A stretch of 38,010 nucleotides of DNA from positions 1 through 38,010 of IMG/VR virus record IMGVR_UViG_3300033145_002689. The stretch is one strand, 5' to 3'. The notes beneath the pieces were generated by a model. The model ran no database searches and was not told where the DNA came from. It worked only from the letters and a program-made list of their open reading frames with translations. The stretch is from a virus. This document shows, one piece after another, positions 24,052 through 30,811 of the stretch; the stretch's first letter is position 1, and each line of letters opens with the position of its first letter. Made by a program: the position numbers and the translations under genes.

Positions 24052-24603
24052 ATGAACGAGCAAGAGATTAGGAAAGCGGTTGAAGAAAGTTATAGATTAA
24101 GTATTCATACACACACAGAAGAATTTGTTCTCCAAACCTTTAGAAACCTCGCCCAACAATACCTCGCCATAGAGGGATTTCCAGAGGAAAAGAAAGGTAT
24201 CTACACAAATGTCAGCAACATTGAAAGAGCCAATTTAGTAGATACAGCTAAAATGTTGAAAAAAGTTTCTTTAGCAGAAGGTTTCAACCACGCCCTCCAC
24301 CTCTGCAAACTCGCCCATGTTAAAGAGATTGAGGAAAAAGATAGGGAGATAGAGGGGCAAAGTCATTTAATAATGAGAGTAAAAGCCCATTCTAAAATAT
24401 TAAAAGATAAGATTTCAGAACTCCAAGCCAAACTCAAGAGAATGAAAGAAAGATTGAGTGAAGATAGGTTATTCGTAGAATGTGTTGAGATTTTAGCCCA
24501 TAATACTCAATATGAAAAAGTAAGAATTGGAGAACTATCAGCATTATTAACCCAAGCCATTAGGAAGTTATTAGAAGGAGGGAATACTAATGAAATGTCC
24601 TGA
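24052..24603 (+). CDS. Coiled-coil protein, 183 aa
   Basis: Ribosome site AAGGAGAAG, ATG 24052. Two helical regions: 'MNEQEIRKAVEESYRLSIHT' with 'FVLQTFRNLAQQYLA', then a long heptad-like coil 'VKEIEEKDREIEGQSHLIMR' and 'ILKDKISELQAKLKRMKERL' (about residues 88-140). AT-rich, CCGG-free DNA. No enzyme motif. Its end overlaps a zinc-ribbon gene by 14 bases. Confidence 0.6.
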   Translation: MNEQEIRKAVEESYRLSIHTHTEEFVLQTFRNLAQQYLAIEGFPEEKKGIYTNVSNIERANLVDTAKMLKKVSLAEGFNHALHLCKLAHVKEIEEKDREIEGQSHLIMRVKAHSKILKDKISELQAKLKRMKERLSEDRLFVECVEILAHNTQYEKVRIGELSALLTQAIRKLLEGGNTNEMS

Positions 24604-24691
24604 ATGTAGTGGAAAGTTAATAAAAAGAGCAAACCAATTTTATGAATGTGAAAATTGTGGTTGGACAGGAATCATTAAGTCATGGTATTAG
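24590..24691 (+). CDS. Minimal zinc-ribbon protein, 33 aa
   Basis: ATG 24590 after GGAGGG. The peptide starts MKCPECSGKLIKRANQFYEC and ends with ENCGWTG: a four-Cys zinc ribbon (CxxC...CxxC) with almost nothing else. Such mini-ribbons are common in phages and may bind nucleic acid or proteins. Confidence 0.65.
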   Translation: MKCPECSGKLIKRANQFYECENCGWTGIIKSWY

Positions 24692-24712
24692 GAAGTTGAC
24701 AGAGGAGGAGTG

Positions 24713-24877
24713 ATGAGAGAACATATTATCGCTTGTTTTAAATGTAGTTCACAAGTAGGTCTTTCTATGTTTAGTCATAGAAATAAAGCAGGACGAATTG
24801 TTGGGTGGATTTTTAGTTGTCAAAAGTGTTTTCCTAAAGTAGCAGGGCAAAAATTAAAAATGGTAATACAAAAATGA
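24713..24877 (+). CDS. Small Cys-rich protein, 54 aa
   Basis: AGAGGAGGAG precedes ATG 24713. 'CFKC' near residue 8 and 'CQKC' near residue 36 form a likely zinc site split by a Gly/Ile/Trp-rich middle ('RNKAGRIVGWIFS'). Basic C-terminus. A second zinc-binding mini-protein in the same cassette. Confidence 0.65.
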   Translation: MREHIIACFKCSSQVGLSMFSHRNKAGRIVGWIFSCQKCFPKVAGQKLKMVIQK

Positions 24878-24898
24878 ACCTACAGGATAGGAGGGGTA

Positions 24899-25102
24899 AT
24901 GAGAAAAACAGAAAAGATTATTATTGATGTTGAACCAAAAGATATAGCAAAAGCCCTCGTAGAAATAAACAATATCCCAAAGGGTTTTGAAATAAAATCG
25001 TTCACCTATAGTCTTCACCGTATTGCTGGAGAACTATTAGACCGACCCGAAATGAAAGCATTTGACATTACACATTGCAGATTAGAATTAGAAAAGGAAT
25101 AA
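24899..25102 (+). CDS. Small protein of unknown function, 67 aa
   Basis: Ribosome site AGGAGGGG, ATG 24899. Predicted beta-alpha-beta: 'KIIIDVEPKDIAKALVEINN', 'GFEIKSFTYSLHRIAGELLD', 'FDITHCRLELEKE'. Not recognised. AT-rich cassette member. Confidence 0.6.
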   Translation: MRKTEKIIIDVEPKDIAKALVEINNIPKGFEIKSFTYSLHRIAGELLDRPEMKAFDITHCRLELEKE

Positions 25103-25105
25103 CCA

Positions 25106-25300
25106 ATGCCAAATCCAGAAGAGAAGTTGAGAAAGGTTAAGGAAGAAATTATGGAACTTATGGGTATTCCGGAAAGTTATTTTCATAATGAAAGGGAAAG
25201 TTTAGGACAAGTTCGTTTAAGATATTATTTAACTAAAGATTTCGTTCAATATTACTCTTTAAAAAATGCTAAAGCAATACTAACCGAGTTGACGAAATGA
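25106..25300 (+). CDS. Small helical protein, 64 aa
   Basis: Starts four bases after the previous stop behind AAAGGAAT. 'EEKLRKVKEEIMELMGIPES' then 'VRLRYYLTKDFVQYYSLKNA'. Its stop overlaps the next ATG (ATGA). Function unknown. Last member of the CCGG-poor cassette. Confidence 0.6.
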   Translation: MPNPEEKLRKVKEEIMELMGIPESYFHNERESLGQVRLRYYLTKDFVQYYSLKNAKAILTELTK

Positions 25301-25566
25301 GAATATATCTTAATTCAAGCAAGCGCGTAGTAGGCCAGCAGACTACAGATCGGCAGATAGTCAAGGCCGATATAGTCAAGGAGAATCCTAAGACTTTCGC
25401 GGTCAGGCTCCCGGATGGCCATATAATCATGCGCCGGAAGGCCCGGGATGTCGTATGGCAGGAAGAAAGGTTAAATATATTCAAGCGGGTACTGAGATGG
25501 TTTAAAAATCTTCTGCGCCGGCTGGAAAAGAAAATTACACCCAGGCCGTTAATGAGCAAGGAGTAG
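25297..25566 (+). CDS. Small basic protein, 89 aa
   Basis: ATGA-coupled to the previous gene. N-terminal beta part ('RIYLNSSKRVV', 'IVKADIVKENPKTFAVRLPD', 'GHIIMRRKARDVVW') looks like a small barrel as in KOW/Tudor-like domains; the C-terminus is helical and highly basic ('FKRVLRWFKNLLRRLEKK'). Possibly nucleic-acid-binding. CCGG-rich composition returns here. Confidence 0.55.
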   Translation: MRIYLNSSKRVVGQQTTDRQIVKADIVKENPKTFAVRLPDGHIIMRRKARDVVWQEERLNIFKRVLRWFKNLLRRLEKKITPRPLMSKE

Positions 25567-25569
25567 CCT

Positions 25570-26649
25570 ATGCCTATGAAGAAGTTTAGTTTTGCGGATC
25601 ATGAGGATGCGTATTTCCAGCCATGTTTAGCTATAGGATTTTTCCTCTTTCTTACCGGCTTGATCATAAGGAATTGGGATTTGCAGGTAGCCATCCTTGT
25701 GGTGCTTAATTTCCTTATCTATTTTAAGGTTATCTGGTACGGGTATGTTATAGATGATGATAAGGTGGGAAATTATCCAGGGTTAGAGAAATGGAAAGCC
25801 AGGAATTTTATGCAGCTATTCTATTGGGAGATAAAACCCTGGAGGTACTATAGCTCTAAGCGCGTGCATCTTTATTCTACTTTAATCCATATATTAGTCT
25901 GCTGCATGATCTATATTGTCTTTGGCCGTAATCTCTTATCTTTCCTTACGGCTTTGTTATTTACGGCTAATCCGGTAGTCAATCAGGTATCGGCCTGGGC
26001 CAATGCCAAGAGGTATGCCGTTAATACTCTCCTGGTGCTGTGTATGTGGATGATGCCGGCCTGGGCTATGTTGTTCTACTTCTGGACTCCTTTTTGGCAG
26101 GTAAGCGCGGCTACAGCGCCTTTATTATTCATAGGTACTAAGTACTGGCTCTGGATGTTAGGGATCCCTTTTATAATCTTTATAGGAGGCAAGCGCCTGA
26201 TATACAGGTTTTTAGCTAGGAAGCTCCAGTCTCCGGATGGAGTGCTGCCGCAGTTGTCGTGGAGAAAGCTGATTCTCTATGTTAAGACTTTCGGGTATTA
26301 TTTCTGGTATTGCGTATTCCCGGTAAGGATCGGGATGTGGCATTATTTTTTGTATCTTTTAGGTATGTCGGAAGAAGAGAACCGGAAGTGTTTTGCTATT
26401 GATTGGCGTTTCTGGTTCGGGCTTGTTACTTTTATAGGCGTGTTGGCGGTAATGCTCATTTTCAGGGGTACTCCTCTTTCTTTTGGTTTATTTTGGTTCA
26501 CTATTTTTATCTCTTTATGGGGGAATCTACTTACCCTTACTCAATCTATCGCGGACCGGTATTGTTATCTGCCTCTGGTAGGCCTGAGTTACGCGCAGGC
26601 TTGGGTAATCTTAAAACTAGGAGGATGGTTATGGCAGTTTATAAAGTAG
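25570..26649 (+). CDS. TMTC-like polytopic membrane glycosyltransferase (GT-C fold)
   Basis: A 359-residue protein with about eight to nine hydrophobic helices. The first external loop holds 'GYVIDDDKVG' (Asp62-64), matching the conserved Asp pair of GT-C enzymes. 'KRVHLYSTLIHILVCCMIYI' (about 98-115), 'ALLFTANPVVNQVSAWANAK' and a late 'SIADRYCYLPLVGLSYAQAW' (about 326-345) match the order in TMTC-like bacterial proteins (H.vN.llH..., llF..hPv..e.vaW...r, aeRYlYLP..G). Such proteins transfer sugars from polyprenyl-phosphate donors outside the membrane. The usual C-terminal TPRs are absent, but a TPR-like membrane protein lies at 28138. Possible role: changing host surface glycans. Confidence 0.7.
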   Translation: MPMKKFSFADHEDAYFQPCLAIGFFLFLTGLIIRNWDLQVAILVVLNFLIYFKVIWYGYVIDDDKVGNYPGLEKWKARNFMQLFYWEIKPWRYYSSKRVHLYSTLIHILVCCMIYIVFGRNLLSFLTALLFTANPVVNQVSAWANAKRYAVNTLLVLCMWMMPAWAMLFYFWTPFWQVSAATAPLLFIGTKYWLWMLGIPFIIFIGGKRLIYRFLARKLQSPDGVLPQLSWRKLILYVKTFGYYFWYCVFPVRIGMWHYFLYLLGMSEEENRKCFAIDWRFWFGLVTFIGVLAVMLIFRGTPLSFGLFWFTIFISLWGNLLTLTQSIADRYCYLPLVGLSYAQAWVILKLGGWLWQFIK

Positions 26650-26864
26650 AGGGAATGGTATTTTATGAGAGGGATGTGGAATTAGATACAGACGGAGGAG
26701 GAAGGATTACGGATTTTCATGGATTAGATCCTTTTATTGTATATCTTGAGGCTCAGTTTGATGATGTAGTTCAGAATGTCCGGGATTATTATATTAACCT
26801 ACATAGGAGATTTAAGCAGGTACGGATAACTGAAATAAAGGAGTTACCGGGGAGGATAATATGA
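26631..26864 (+). CDS. Small protein, 77 aa, paralogue of the next gene
   Basis: Start set at ATG 26631 after TAGGAGGATG; the frame upstream to 26403 shadows the glycosyltransferase. 'AVYKVEGMVFYERDVELD', 'FIVYLEAQFDDV', 'ELPGRII' align with the following gene. Likely a small alpha/beta domain. Function unknown. Confidence 0.65.
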   Translation: MAVYKVEGMVFYERDVELDTDGGGRITDFHGLDPFIVYLEAQFDDVVQNVRDYYINLHRRFKQVRITEIKELPGRII

Positions 26865-27112
26865 ATCTTTATCAGGTAAGCGGAACCGTATTTTACTTTA
26901 ATCCGGAGGCATACTTGCAATCAATTTCTGGTCCGGTCGGATGGGTGGAAGAGAGGATTAATAAGAAGGCTTCTTTTATAGTCTTTTTAGAGGTTGATTC
27001 TTATAATGAGATTCATCAGCGTCTAGTAGCTCATTTTAATTCTAAGCATCAGTACTTTAAATCTATTCTTATAGAGGATTCTTCAATATTTCCGGGAGAG
27101 ATAATCAAGTGA
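26861..27112 (+). CDS. Small protein, 83 aa, paralogue of the preceding gene
   Basis: ATGA overlap with the preceding stop. 'NLYQVSGTVFYFNPEAYLQ', 'FIVFLEVDSYNEIHQR' and the closing 'FPGEII' repeat the pattern .YxVxGxVFY / FIVxLE / PGxII of the previous gene, so the pair arose by tandem duplication followed by divergence. Function unknown. Confidence 0.65.
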   Translation: MNLYQVSGTVFYFNPEAYLQSISGPVGWVEERINKKASFIVFLEVDSYNEIHQRLVAHFNSKHQYFKSILIEDSSIFPGEIIK

Positions 27113-27303
27113 AGTATGAGGATGCTTTAACCTTAATAGATGAAATCAGGAAACAGAATTTTAAGGGGAATGACTGGGAGCAGGGGTTTATGCAGGATAT
27201 AGAATTAAGAGGTTTTGGCTTGATTATTAAACAGAGGAAGGCTCTTGAAGGTATTTATGAGAAGGCTGTAGGCGGAGGGATTTATGAGAGGAGGGAGAAA
27301 TAA
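27109..27303 (+). CDS. Small helical protein, 64 aa, GTG start
   Basis: GTG 27109 overlaps the upstream stop (GTGA) behind GGGAGAG. 'KYEDALTLIDEIRKQNF', 'DWEQGFMQDIELRGFGLIIK' and 'QRKALEGIYEKA' give a compact helical protein of a type often seen among phage early genes. Function unknown. Confidence 0.6.
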   Translation: MKYEDALTLIDEIRKQNFKGNDWEQGFMQDIELRGFGLIIKQRKALEGIYEKAVGGGIYERREK

Positions 27304-27823
27304 CAGAGTGGAATTTACTAAAGATACTACTAAACAAATATTAGCTAATCTTAAGGCAAGAATAGACAAACTTCGGGTTGAGAGAGAGGAAATGGAGGTT
27401 AAGCTAGAGAAAGAGAGGCAAGAAATGTGGAATTATAGTAAGGGCCGTAAACCGGTATGTAAAAAAGGCAGCATGACAGCCTCAAGCGAATTGAAGCGCA
27501 ATGGTAAAGTGGTAGAGGGTTTACCTGGCGCTTGGGAATTATGGGATGTTGGAGATATCTTAGAGCAGGGAGAAGTGAAATTACAGCTATTTTATAAGCA
27601 GCGCCGGTCTTTTGAGCTGTGTCCGAAGTGCGGCAGCACTATGACTTTTCATCAAACCCGGGAAAGCGTGAAGAAGTTATCTAAAAAGCAGTATGACTTC
27701 TCTAATTGTTTCCATGATTCTATGAATCCTAAGGATATGCGATTCATGGCCAAGAGTGATTTATGTTTGAGCTGCGGTTATCTTTGGGTGTTTGAGATTT
27801 TTATTTGGGAGGAATTGGAATGA
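27284..27823 (+). CDS. Coiled-coil plus zinc-ribbon protein, 179 aa
   Basis: N-terminal coil ('ILANLKARIDKLRVEREEME...'), a middle beta part ('GAWELWDVGDILEQGEVKLQ') and a C-terminal four-Cys ribbon: CPKCGS near residue 112 and CLSCGY near 160, with extra His/Cys between. A nucleic-acid-binding role is plausible. Start 27284 has GGCGGAGGG in front; GTG 27308 after GGAGGGAG is an equally possible start. Confidence 0.6.
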   Translation: MRGGRNNRVEFTKDTTKQILANLKARIDKLRVEREEMEVKLEKERQEMWNYSKGRKPVCKKGSMTASSELKRNGKVVEGLPGAWELWDVGDILEQGEVKLQLFYKQRRSFELCPKCGSTMTFHQTRESVKKLSKKQYDFSNCFHDSMNPKDMRFMAKSDLCLSCGYLWVFEIFIWEELE

Positions 27824-28134
27824 AGAGAGATGAAAGTATGCCAAGTGAACAAGTAATAAAGGATGTTTTTAAAGTCTTAAAAACTATTCAAGAAAACGAA
27901 GGAGTAATATATATGTCTTCTCCAGAAAAATTTGAGAATGTTCTTAAAGTTCTTAGTAGAAGAATATTAGCAGAGAAGTCGTGGGGTTTCTCTAACTGGA
28001 ATATTCAAGGTATTAGGATAATGTTCGCTGAGGAAACTATAGAGGCAATTTATGATGAAAATTTTAAATTAAAAGATGAAATTACTGCACTTAATATGTT
28101 TATAGACCTTCTTAAAAAGTTGAAGAGGAGATAA
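27820..28134 (+). CDS. Small protein of unknown function, 104 aa
   Basis: ATG 27820 behind GGGAGGA overlaps the previous stop (ATGA). Helical: 'SEQVIKDVFKVLKTIQENEG', 'SPEKFENVLKVLSRRILAEK', 'LNMFIDLLKKLKRR'. AT-rich compared with its neighbours. No recognised domain. Confidence 0.6.
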   Translation: MKRDESMPSEQVIKDVFKVLKTIQENEGVIYMSSPEKFENVLKVLSRRILAEKSWGFSNWNIQGIRIMFAEETIEAIYDENFKLKDEITALNMFIDLLKKLKRR

Positions 28135-28137
28135 AAA

Positions 28138-28617
28138 ATGATTAGAGAGCTGCTTGGATTACCACCTACAACCTTAGTTATTTTTCTTTGGGTATTTTTC
28201 TATTACTTGTTTAAGCTGATAGATTTCCTACCGGCGTATAAGGATATTGATACTTTTGTTAATTATCATCTGCATAGTTATCCCGAGTCTCCGATATGTT
28301 ATCTCTGGAAGGGAGACCGGGAGAGGCGCCAGGGCCGGTTGTGGACTGCCCTGGATTACTGGCGTATGGGTCTTATATTGCGTAAGGAGGACTTTAGGCT
28401 TAATTTTAACTGCGCGTCTATTCTCAATGATTTAGGTAAGTATTCTATGGCTAAGTCATTCATAGATGTAGCAGCCGCCAATCCTCCGCTAGGTAACATA
28501 GAGAAGGCCAATATGGTAATAAATCATTTGAGGAATATAGTCTTAGAGAATTTAAGGCGCCGGGAGCTTTATATTCGTAAAGAGAAGGAGAAGAATCCTA
28601 ATGGACCGTCAAAATGA
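28138..28617 (+). CDS. Membrane-anchored TPR-like protein, 159 aa
   Basis: One N-terminal hydrophobic helix (about residues 9-28), then helix pairs with TPR spacing: 'SPICYLWKGDRERRQGRLWT', 'ALDYWRMGLILRKEDFRLNF', 'NCASILNDLGKYSMAKSFID'. The Gly/Ala/Tyr pattern (W.G....GR...A..YW..GL) is TPR-like, about two to three repeats. TMTC-like glycosyltransferases normally carry TPRs at their own C-terminus, so this may be the detached partner of the gene at 25570. Alternatively it is an unrelated scaffold. Confidence 0.6.
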   Translation: MIRELLGLPPTTLVIFLWVFFYYLFKLIDFLPAYKDIDTFVNYHLHSYPESPICYLWKGDRERRQGRLWTALDYWRMGLILRKEDFRLNFNCASILNDLGKYSMAKSFIDVAAANPPLGNIEKANMVINHLRNIVLENLRRRELYIRKEKEKNPNGPSK

Positions 28618-28762
28618 GGAAATGACAGAGTGGGGAGTAGCGATTATCCTGGCAGGAATAACTGTATTGATAATGTTAGTCTTATGGCAGGGCCGGCAGC
28701 CCCAGGATATAAAGAGGAATACGGATATCCCTATTAAGGATGAAGCGTTCTTATCTTATTGA
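28601..28762 (+). CDS. Small single-span membrane protein, 53 aa
   Basis: ATG 28601 lies in the end of the preceding gene, behind AAGGAG at 28585-28590. A short acidic start (MDRQNEEMTEW) is followed by one membrane helix ('GVAIILAGITVLIMLVLW') and a polar C-terminus. Topology N-in or N-out is uncertain. May act with the TPR membrane protein. Confidence 0.6.
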   Translation: MDRQNEEMTEWGVAIILAGITVLIMLVLWQGRQPQDIKRNTDIPIKDEAFLSY

Positions 28763-28764
28763 TT

Positions 28765-28995
28765 ATGCGCATAGCTAAACTACTTCCTCATGCTAAGCAG
28801 AGGTTACAGGAGAGGTTCGGGTTGAGTTCTCTGCCGGAAGGCAAGAGAGAATTCCTCCACGCGATAAGTAGGAACCGGAAGTTGTACCGGACCGGTGAAG
28901 TCTTTTTTATAATCAGGAAATCGGATCATAAGGTTGTAACTATATTAACCAGGGAAATAGTAGAAGGGCGGGGGTTGAGCAATGTCAGGCCATGA
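28765..28995 (+). CDS. Small basic protein, possible RNase-toxin-like fold, 76 aa
   Basis: ATG 28765 is preferred to an overlapping TTG at 28759. 'LLPHAKQRLQERFGLSSLPE' and later strands 'RKLYRTGEVFFIIRKSDHKV', 'VTILTREI' recall small phage proteins with a His/Arg first helix and a curved beta sheet, as in BECR-fold toxins. No ribosome site is obvious and no antitoxin partner is seen, so the toxin idea is weak. Confidence 0.5.
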   Translation: MRIAKLLPHAKQRLQERFGLSSLPEGKREFLHAISRNRKLYRTGEVFFIIRKSDHKVVTILTREIVEGRGLSNVRP

Positions 28996-29143
28996 TTTTC
29001 AGCAGAAGAGTTTTAAGGTTAGGATGGGTGATTCTTCGCTAACGAATAATTGGACCAAGTGTTGTGAGAGTTGCCGGAATGACGGCCGTCAGAAGATATG
29101 CGATAAGTGCCGGAATTGGAGTAAGTTTGCGAGAGTTAGATAA
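28982..29143 (+). CDS. Small Cys-rich zinc-finger-like protein, 53 aa
   Basis: ATG 28982 follows GGGCGGGGGTTGAG and overlaps the previous gene. 'KCCESCRNDGRQKICDKCRN' carries five Cys in a CxxC...CxxC arrangement, then a basic end ('WSKFARVR'). A zinc-binding protein of unknown role. Confidence 0.65.
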   Translation: MSGHDFQQKSFKVRMGDSSLTNNWTKCCESCRNDGRQKICDKCRNWSKFARVR

Positions 29144-29155
29144 AAAGGAGGAGTG

Positions 29156-29527
29156 ATGGGAATAGCCATGGCAGGAATTTTAGGGTTGTTGTTAATAGGT
29201 ATAGTAATTAGTGTTTTAATTCATGTACGCTGTAGGAGGGATATAAATAGACTATTGGAAGTTTTAGGATTGAGAAGAAATGAAGAGAAGAAGATAATAA
29301 AGGGTGAAGAAGAATATTATGGTTGTTACTTGCATAGTTCCATGTTTAAGTACAAGAATCCTTCTTACGCTTGTCATGAAGAAAATATGGAATTGATTTT
29401 TAAGCTTTTTTCTTCTTTGCAAGATAGATATAAATTACTCTTAAGTTATTTGAATTTAGAATATATATCTAATCAGAATTTACCGGCGAAGATTCAGAAA
29501 AAAAGGAGGGTAGATGAGCAAATTTAG
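29156..29527 (+). CDS. Small membrane protein, 123 aa
   Basis: ATG 29156 after AAAGGAGGAG (a GTG at 29153 is less well placed). Residues about 3-23 form one membrane helix ('IAMAGILGLLLIGIVISVLI'), followed by a basic segment and a polar, partly coiled cytoplasmic part. Function unknown. It overlaps the GroES-like gene by 14 bases. Confidence 0.6.
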   Translation: MGIAMAGILGLLLIGIVISVLIHVRCRRDINRLLEVLGLRRNEEKKIIKGEEEYYGCYLHSSMFKYKNPSYACHEENMELIFKLFSSLQDRYKLLLSYLNLEYISNQNLPAKIQKKRRVDEQI

Positions 29528-29843
29528 GCCGTTGAGTAATATGGTTTTAATCAAGGTGCATGCTCCTAAGGAAGAGACTAAAGGGGGGTTAATCATCCCT
29601 ACAGAGGCTCAGGAGAGAAGAACAGAGGGTATTATAGTAAGGATAGGTAGTGGACCTAAGGCCAAGGCCGGAGAGATTAAGCCAGGGGATGAGATTATCT
29701 TTGAGCAATACCGGGGCCTGGAGCTTACTGAAGAGAACGGAGATCAGGTACTTCTTATGGATGAGGAGAATTTATTGGTAGTGATTGAACAGCCATCAAA
29801 GAAGAGAAGGAAGAAAAAAAGCATGCCTAAAGATAGGAGGTAG
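29514..29843 (+). CDS. groES: GroES-like co-chaperonin
   Basis: A 109-residue protein with the Cpn10 layout: 'FRPLSNMVLIKVHAP', a mobile loop 'KEETKGGLIIPTEAQERRTE' with the GGLIIP hydrophobic tripeptide region (about 24-29) that contacts GroEL, 'GIIVRIGSGP', 'EIKPGDEIIFEQYRGLEL', and 'LLMDEENLLVVIE'. A basic tail (about residues 96-109, KKRRKKK) is extra. No GroEL is encoded, so it would cap the host chaperonin, as T4 gp31 does for capsid folding. Ribosome site AAAAGGAGG. Confidence 0.9.
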   Translation: MSKFRPLSNMVLIKVHAPKEETKGGLIIPTEAQERRTEGIIVRIGSGPKAKAGEIKPGDEIIFEQYRGLELTEENGDQVLLMDEENLLVVIEQPSKKRRKKKSMPKDRR

Positions 29844-29846
29844 ATT

Positions 29847-30023
29847 ATGCAAATCATAAGAGTTAAACCTAGTGCAGATATGCAGGCAGCTCAGCGCTTG
29901 CAGTTAGATTTAATCCTGGAGACCGCTACTCATATTTTAGGATTCCAGCCTACTTTGGATATTATTATAAATTCTAACCGGAAGGATTTAGTAGAAATAA
30001 AAGAGGAGGGTCTGGGTGGCTAA
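29847..30023 (+). CDS. Small protein of unknown function, 58 aa
   Basis: ATAGGAGG precedes ATG 29847. Peptide begins MQIIRVKPSADMQAAQRLQL with an amphipathic helix, then 'LDIIINSNRKDLVEI'. Overlaps the next GTG by eight bases. Not recognised. Confidence 0.6.
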   Translation: MQIIRVKPSADMQAAQRLQLDLILETATHILGFQPTLDIIINSNRKDLVEIKEEGLGG

Positions 30024-30306
30024 ATTATTAAGGGCGGAGATAGAAAGACTAAAAGGGATTTGTCGTCAACAAGAGGAGAAGCTAGGTTGTTATGATGAGT
30101 TTGCTTCTTGGATATTTAAAAAGAGGGGAAGATTAAAATTACCTCAGAAATTTAGCTGTTTAATATCTCAAGTTGTGTATAGAAGGATAGAGGATGAGTT
30201 AAAGACAAAGTTAGATAAGGCTTTATTTGGGAATGGACATCATTCGCGGAAGTCTTGTTTTGGTTTAAAGGATATTGAAGCGCAGGTTGATTGGACGAAG
30301 AAATGA
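30016..30306 (+). CDS. Small helical protein, 96 aa, GTG start
   Basis: GTG 30016 after AGAGGAGGG. N-terminal coil 'LLRAEIERLKGICRQQEEKL', then 'FASWIFKKRGRLKLPQKF' and an acidic/basic C-terminus. Function unknown. ATGA overlap with the next small gene. Confidence 0.55.
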   Translation: MAKLLRAEIERLKGICRQQEEKLGCYDEFASWIFKKRGRLKLPQKFSCLISQVVYRRIEDELKTKLDKALFGNGHHSRKSCFGLKDIEAQVDWTKK

Positions 30307-30431
30307 CTCCTAATATGATTTGGGCGTTGATAGTTTTAGGTTATGTATGGGCTACGCCTAAAGCTATTGACTGGATAGTATATTTCTTAAAGAGAATTTA
30401 CCATTGGGCTGTAAGGGTAAGTAAGGATTAA
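30303..30431 (+). CDS. Very small membrane protein, 42 aa
   Basis: ATG 30303 overlaps the previous stop (ATGA). The first ~20 residues are hydrophobic (MIWALIVLGYVWATPKAIDW), with a basic amphipathic end. Its only initiation signal is coupling. Confidence 0.5.
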   Translation: MTPNMIWALIVLGYVWATPKAIDWIVYFLKRIYHWAVRVSKD

Positions 30432-30433
30432 CT

Positions 30434-30622
30434 ATGGCCAGGGAGCATCCGGAAGATATAGTAAAAGATGTTAACGATTTCGCTGAGCTCTGTTCTCTTG
30501 TGATTTCTTCATTAGCAGCTGGTTGGCGAAAAGGTGAAGCTGATTTAACAGTTGAGATCCGAGACAGCGAGGGAGTAATCAAGGCAAAAGTCAGGGCTGG
30601 GGTTACGCATCGGATTGGATAG
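30434..30622 (+). CDS. Small protein of unknown function, 62 aa
   Basis: Two bases after the preceding stop. 'AREHPEDIVKDVNDFAELC' helix followed by 'ADLTVEIRDSEGVIKAKVRA' strands. An open frame also exists on the other strand here, but strand consistency favours this one. Last gene of the accessory run. Confidence 0.5.
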   Translation: MAREHPEDIVKDVNDFAELCSLVISSLAAGWRKGEADLTVEIRDSEGVIKAKVRAGVTHRIG

Positions 30623-30632
30623 GAGAATTTAC

Positions 30633-30661
30633 TTGACAATTGCCTGATTTTGTGATTTACT
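30633..30661 (+). promoter_or_regulatory. Putative promoter of the second ncRNA
   Basis: TTGACA at 30633-30638 (in the same ACTTGACA context as the promoter at 17053) is followed after 17 bases by TTTACT at 30656-30661, a weaker -10 element. A TATAAA at 30677-30682 lies too far from TTGACA but could belong to another promoter. Confidence 0.55.
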
Positions 30662-30672
30662 TTTATTTGGAA

Positions 30673-30811
30673 GAGGTATAAAATGCCATATTAAGATATA
30701 AAGATAATTGCAGGGAGAGTTAAAAACTCTCGTAGTATTTATTAACGGCTTTTTGCTTATAGGCGGAGTCGGAGATAATCGTAAAGATTATTTCCGCCTC
30801 CGTTTTTTTTT
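30673..30811 (+). ncRNA. Putative ~140-nt phage ncRNA upstream of the terminase genes
   Basis: Lies between the promoter at 30633-30661 and a strong terminator at 30762-30811, in a 224-base gene-free gap. It holds one tight hairpin, GAGAGTT/AACTCTC (30715-30721 with 30725-30731), before the terminator. Possible roles: trans-acting RNA, attenuator or antitermination leader for the packaging operon, or an RNA working with the packaging machinery. Confidence 0.5.
30762..30811 (+). terminator. Strong rho-independent terminator with long stem
   Basis: Bases 30762-30780 pair with 30786-30804 across a five-base loop (GTAAA), with one mismatch and a few G-U pairs, followed by a T-run at 30803-30811. 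Confidence 0.88.

Noticed and set aside
28765-28995. Toxin of a toxin-antitoxin pair
   Set aside because: The fold resemblance is weak and no adjacent antitoxin-like gene is visible.
30364-30639. 91-codon minus-strand frame opposite the gene at 30434
   Set aside because: It is antisense to a plausible + gene, overlaps the end of another, lacks a ribosome site and opposes the direction of all neighbours.
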